Shown here: one piece after another, positions 61,776 through 64,000 of the stretch | How positions within the stretch are numbered: position 1 is the first letter of the stretch | Layout of the letters: each line of letters starts with the position of its first letter | NCBI RefSeq assembly: GCF_037969765.1 | Contig: NZ_CP150207.1 | Location: 5,401,501 to 5,465,500, forward strand | DNA length: 64,000 bases | Origin: Paenibacillus sp. FSL W8-0186 | Lineage (GTDB): Bacteria > Bacillota > Bacilli > Paenibacillales > Paenibacillaceae | Direction: 5' to 3' | The notes under the pieces: model-generated | Seen by the model: only the letters and a program-made list of their open reading frames with translations | Databases searched by the model: none | Told to the model about the DNA's origin: nothing | Made by a program: the position numbers and the translations under genes

Positions 61776-62591
61776 CTAAGTCTGGCGCATATAGGCACGT
61801 ACGGTGAGCGGTGCGAAGATGGCCACAATAACCGCGGCGCCTATGAGAGAGATCGTCAAATCCGAACTAACGGCTCCCGAGTTGGTAAGCTCCCGGATGG
61901 CCGTAACGAGGTGCGAGATCGGATTAATCTTTACAAACCATTGCAGCCAGCCAGGCATCGTCTCAGCCGGCACAAAAGCATTGGAGACAAAGGTGAGCGG
62001 GAACAGTACAATCATCGAAATGCCCTGAACGCTTGATGCAGTACGCGCAATCACGCCAAAGAAGGCAAAAATCCAACTGATTGCCCAAGCACACGCAATG
62101 ACGAGTAGTGCGGCAATGACGACACTTCCTAAGCCTCCCTCAGGCCGGTAGCCCATGATATAGCCCATAGTAAAGGTAAGCACAGTTGCAATGGTATAGC
62201 GGATGGTATCCGCCAAAAGAGCGCCCGCTAACGGGGCAATTCGGGCAATAGGCAGTGACTTGAATCGGTCGAATACACCTTTATCCATATCCTCACGCAA
62301 TTGAACGCCAGTGACAACGGAGGTTGTAATCACAGTCTGCACAAGGATTCCAGGAATAATAACCGGTAAATAGCTTAGTACATCTCCTGAAATAGCTCCG
62401 CCAAAAATGTAAGTGAACATCAAGGTGAAGATAATGGGTTGAATCGTAACATCAAACAATTGCTCGGGGGTGCGCCGAATTTTTAAAAGTCCCCGGTAAG
62501 CCATGATTAAGGAATTTCTTACAGCTTGGCCGAAGCTGGTTCTGTTTCGTAATTGACGTGCGGCAACTGGTGTTATTGAAGTATTTTTCAT
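61776..62591 (-). CDS. ABC-2 type permease, DrrB-like
   Basis: A 271-residue membrane protein with six helices. IMAYRGLLKIRRTPEQLFDV precedes helix 1, and VSNAFVPAETMPGWLQWFVK with INPISHLVTAIREL is the ABC-2 signature of daunorubicin-resistance permeases. It overlaps the ATPase gene by 4 bases. The pair should export hydrophobic drugs or lipids. Confidence 0.93.
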   Translation of the reverse strand: MKNTSITPVAARQLRNRTSFGQAVRNSLIMAYRGLLKIRRTPEQLFDVTIQPIIFTLMFTYIFGGAISGDVLSYLPVIIPGILVQTVITTSVVTGVQLREDMDKGVFDRFKSLPIARIAPLAGALLADTIRYTIATVLTFTMGYIMGYRPEGGLGSVVIAALLVIACAWAISWIFAFFGVIARTASSVQGISMIVLFPLTFVSNAFVPAETMPGWLQWFVKINPISHLVTAIRELTNSGAVSSDLTISLIGAAVIVAIFAPLTVRAYMRQT

Positions 62592-63619
62592 ACGCTTACC
62601 TCGCTTTCTTTTTCCGATTGATTTGCAGCCATTGCTGCATTCTCCTTATCACCCTGACCCGTAATCGTTAAAAAGACTTCATCTAGGGTAGGTTTCTGTA
62701 CGCTTAACTCCGCTAATTGGATTCCCGCTTCGCGAAGGGCGATCAGCAGATCAGTGACCCGGTCGGCATCCCCCATCGGGGCAACAATTCTTCCGCCTTC
62801 CGATGAGACCGATGACCTTACCTCTAGGATTCGGTCAATCCTTTGACGAGCCTCTGGAATGTCCTGCGGATTTATAATGCTCAAATGCAAGGATGAGGTG
62901 CCTATGGAGGCCTTTAGTTCATTTACGGTTCCCTCAGCAACAACACGGCCATGATCGATCACCGCAATCCGGTCAGCCAGTTCATCTGCTTCTTGCAGAT
63001 ATTGTGTGGTTAACAGTACAGTTGAGCCCACCTTTACCAGCCGGCGGATCGTTTCCCACATCTGATTGCGTGTGCGCGGATCCAGCCCCGTAGTCGGTTC
63101 ATCTAAAAAAATCAGCGGCGGCTGTGCAATAAGGCTTGCTGCCAAATCCAGCCTGCGGCGCATCCCGCCTGAGAAATTTTTTAAGGGACGCTTTGCGGCT
63201 TCCGTTAAACTAAATTCCTCTAGCAGCTCTGCTGCCTTTCGCTTTGCCTCAGAACGGCTCAGCCCTAACAATTGGGAGAAGATAATCAGATTCTCAGTAG
63301 CACTGAGAGACTCATCTACCGAGGCATACTGACCGGTCACTCCAACCAATTGGCGCACAATTTGCGCCTCCTTCACCACATCGTATCCGAAAATCCGTGC
63401 CGAACCTTCGTCCGGCCGCAGTAATGTTGCTAACATTCGGATTGTGGTCGTCTTCCCTGCTCCATTTGGACCAAGCACCCCATAAATGGAACCGGCAGGA
63501 ACCTTCAGATCTACCCTGTCCACCGCACGATTGCCGCCAAAGTTTTTAACCAATCCTTGCGCTTCAACGGCCCAATCGCCCTTAACTGCCAAGGATTTCT
63601 TAACTTGATGATTACTCAA
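62588..63619 (-). CDS. ABC transporter ATPase, DrrA-like
   Basis: About 343 residues from TTG 63619, which has GGGAGG at good distance; an ATG at 63658 extends the frame by 13 codons without a good RBS. Walker A GPNGAGKTT, signature FSGGMRRRLDLA, Walker B LIFLDEPTTGLD and a DrrA-type C-terminal part (LSVQKPTLDEVFLTITG). First gene of a likely four-gene unit: ATPase, permease, response regulator, kinase. Confidence 0.93.
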   Translation of the reverse strand: MSNHQVKKSLAVKGDWAVEAQGLVKNFGGNRAVDRVDLKVPAGSIYGVLGPNGAGKTTTIRMLATLLRPDEGSARIFGYDVVKEAQIVRQLVGVTGQYASVDESLSATENLIIFSQLLGLSRSEAKRKAAELLEEFSLTEAAKRPLKNFSGGMRRRLDLAASLIAQPPLIFLDEPTTGLDPRTRNQMWETIRRLVKVGSTVLLTTQYLQEADELADRIAVIDHGRVVAEGTVNELKASIGTSSLHLSIINPQDIPEARQRIDRILEVRSSVSSEGGRIVAPMGDADRVTDLLIALREAGIQLAELSVQKPTLDEVFLTITGQGDKENAAMAANQSEKESEVSV

Positions 63620-63686
63620 TGCAAATCCTCCCTTTCCTGTGTGTATTGCTGAATACATTCGGATGATAAAGAGGTTTTATGAACTG

Positions 63687-63729
63687 AATATGAACTAAGG
63701 CGACCTTCTGGGTCGCCTTAGTTCATATT
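63687..63729. terminator. Terminator with a perfect 19-bp stem
   Basis: AATATGAACTAAGGCGACC-TTCTG-GGTCGCCTTAGTTCATATT. It lies between the partial hydrolase gene and the ABC ATPase gene, both on the minus strand. The stem is unusually long and perfect. Confidence 0.7.
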
Positions 63730-63761
63730 ATTCTATTCGCCTATTTACTCATGATGTTGTT

Positions 63762-64000
63762 CTAAAGTCCTTTCAACCAGCCCATAATGGCAGCTACTGA
63801 TTCCATATATCTCTGCCCTATAAGCACGCCGGTATGCGTTGTATCCCAAAGACCCTTATACTCAGCACGGAGATGCTCCGCTGTCACCCTGCCCCGGCGG
63901 TCGTCATCATCACAGCTTACTGCCTTGATAACCAGGCATGGGCAAGAAATGGCGCTGCTGTCTATGGATATGCCCTTTGATTCGGCCGAAAAAGCAAAAG
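63762..64000 (-). CDS. C-terminal part of an alpha/beta hydrolase, cut by the window edge
   Basis: The minus strand is open from the right edge to a TAG at 63762-63764, 79 codons. The stretch ISCPCLVIKAVSCDDDRRGR corresponds to the late strand of the fold that carries the acidic catalytic residue, and WDTTHTGVLIGQRY holds the likely catalytic His. It ends ESVAAIMGWLKGL. No start is in the window. Substrate unknown. Confidence 0.6.
   Translation of the reverse strand, partial: FAFSAESKGISIDSSAISCPCLVIKAVSCDDDDRRGRVTAEHLRAEYKGLWDTTHTGVLIGQRYMESVAAIMGWLKGL

Noticed and set aside
1-64000. Prophage, integrative element or insertion sequence
   Set aside because: I saw no integrase, transposase, terminase, capsid or conjugation gene, and no long terminal repeats.

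Overview
The window reads as a chromosomal segment of a moderately GC-rich Gram-positive bacterium of the Paenibacillus type. Supporting features are strong AGGAGG-type ribosome binding sites with frequent GTG/TTG starts, an S-layer-anchored chitinase, a BceRS-BceAB-like module, a CcpA-type cre box, GH9/GH18/GH20/GH26 glycosidases, and a Paenibacillus-style HTH-TPR receptor with a small secreted-peptide gene. I saw no rRNA, tRNA, CRISPR array, prophage or intact insertion sequence. The genus is an inference, not a measurement.

Layout. 0-3 kb: a lipoprotein sugar-binding protein and a cytoplasmic GH26 beta-mannanase, then an 800-bp gene-poor stretch with a 12-bp tandem repeat, a small dispersed repeat and a possible SDR gene remnant. 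3.6-8.1 kb: response regulator, short sensor kinase, ABC ATPase and 10-helix permease of the BceRSAB type, with a Bce-like operator before the ABC genes. 8.1-11.5 kb: a 600-bp stretch with three hairpins, then a Ycf46-like AAA+ ATPase and a membrane/proline-rich/helix-hairpin-helix protein whose C-termini share the same short tag. 11.6-14.3 kb: a candidate peptide quorum-sensing locus (46-aa prepropeptide overlapping an HTH-TPR receptor), a long-spacer inverted repeat, a divergent XRE regulator and a lone antitoxin-like gene. 14.3-22.2 kb: quinone reductase/MarR pair, CsaA, TerC under a yybP-ykoY (Mn2+) riboswitch, an LLM flavoprotein, a pentapeptide-repeat protein, a chemoreceptor and PhnA.

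22.4-31 kb: SLH chitinase (GH18) with a cre box, convergent GH20 hexosaminidase, then a coiled-coil protein and a membrane-anchored polysaccharide deacetylase. 31-37 kb: co-oriented GH9 glucanase, LacI regulator, VOC, SDR, ThuA-like and aldo/keto reductase genes, with three matching AACACGTGTT operators. 37-45.5 kb: an amino acid permease and a complete urease operon (urea channel, ureABCEFGD, ureH). 45.6-53.2 kb: papain-like hydrolase, CdsA-like enzyme, PhzF-like enzyme, an ECF sigma factor fused to a VOC domain with a VOC gene beside it, hxlRAB for formaldehyde fixation, and two tandem family 2 glycosyltransferases. 53.2-64 kb: MocR/GNAT divergent pair, GyrI-like protein, LysR and a CofE-like ligase, malate:quinone oxidoreductase, a DrrAB-like exporter with its own two-component system, and the C-terminal end of an alpha/beta hydrolase cut by the window edge.

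Most notable: (1) the receptor/peptide/operator set at 11.6-13.8 kb; (2) the AAA+/HhH pair with a shared C-terminal G-R-x-I-D-(F/Y) tag; (3) the sigma factor-VOC fusion. No function is proven from sequence alone.
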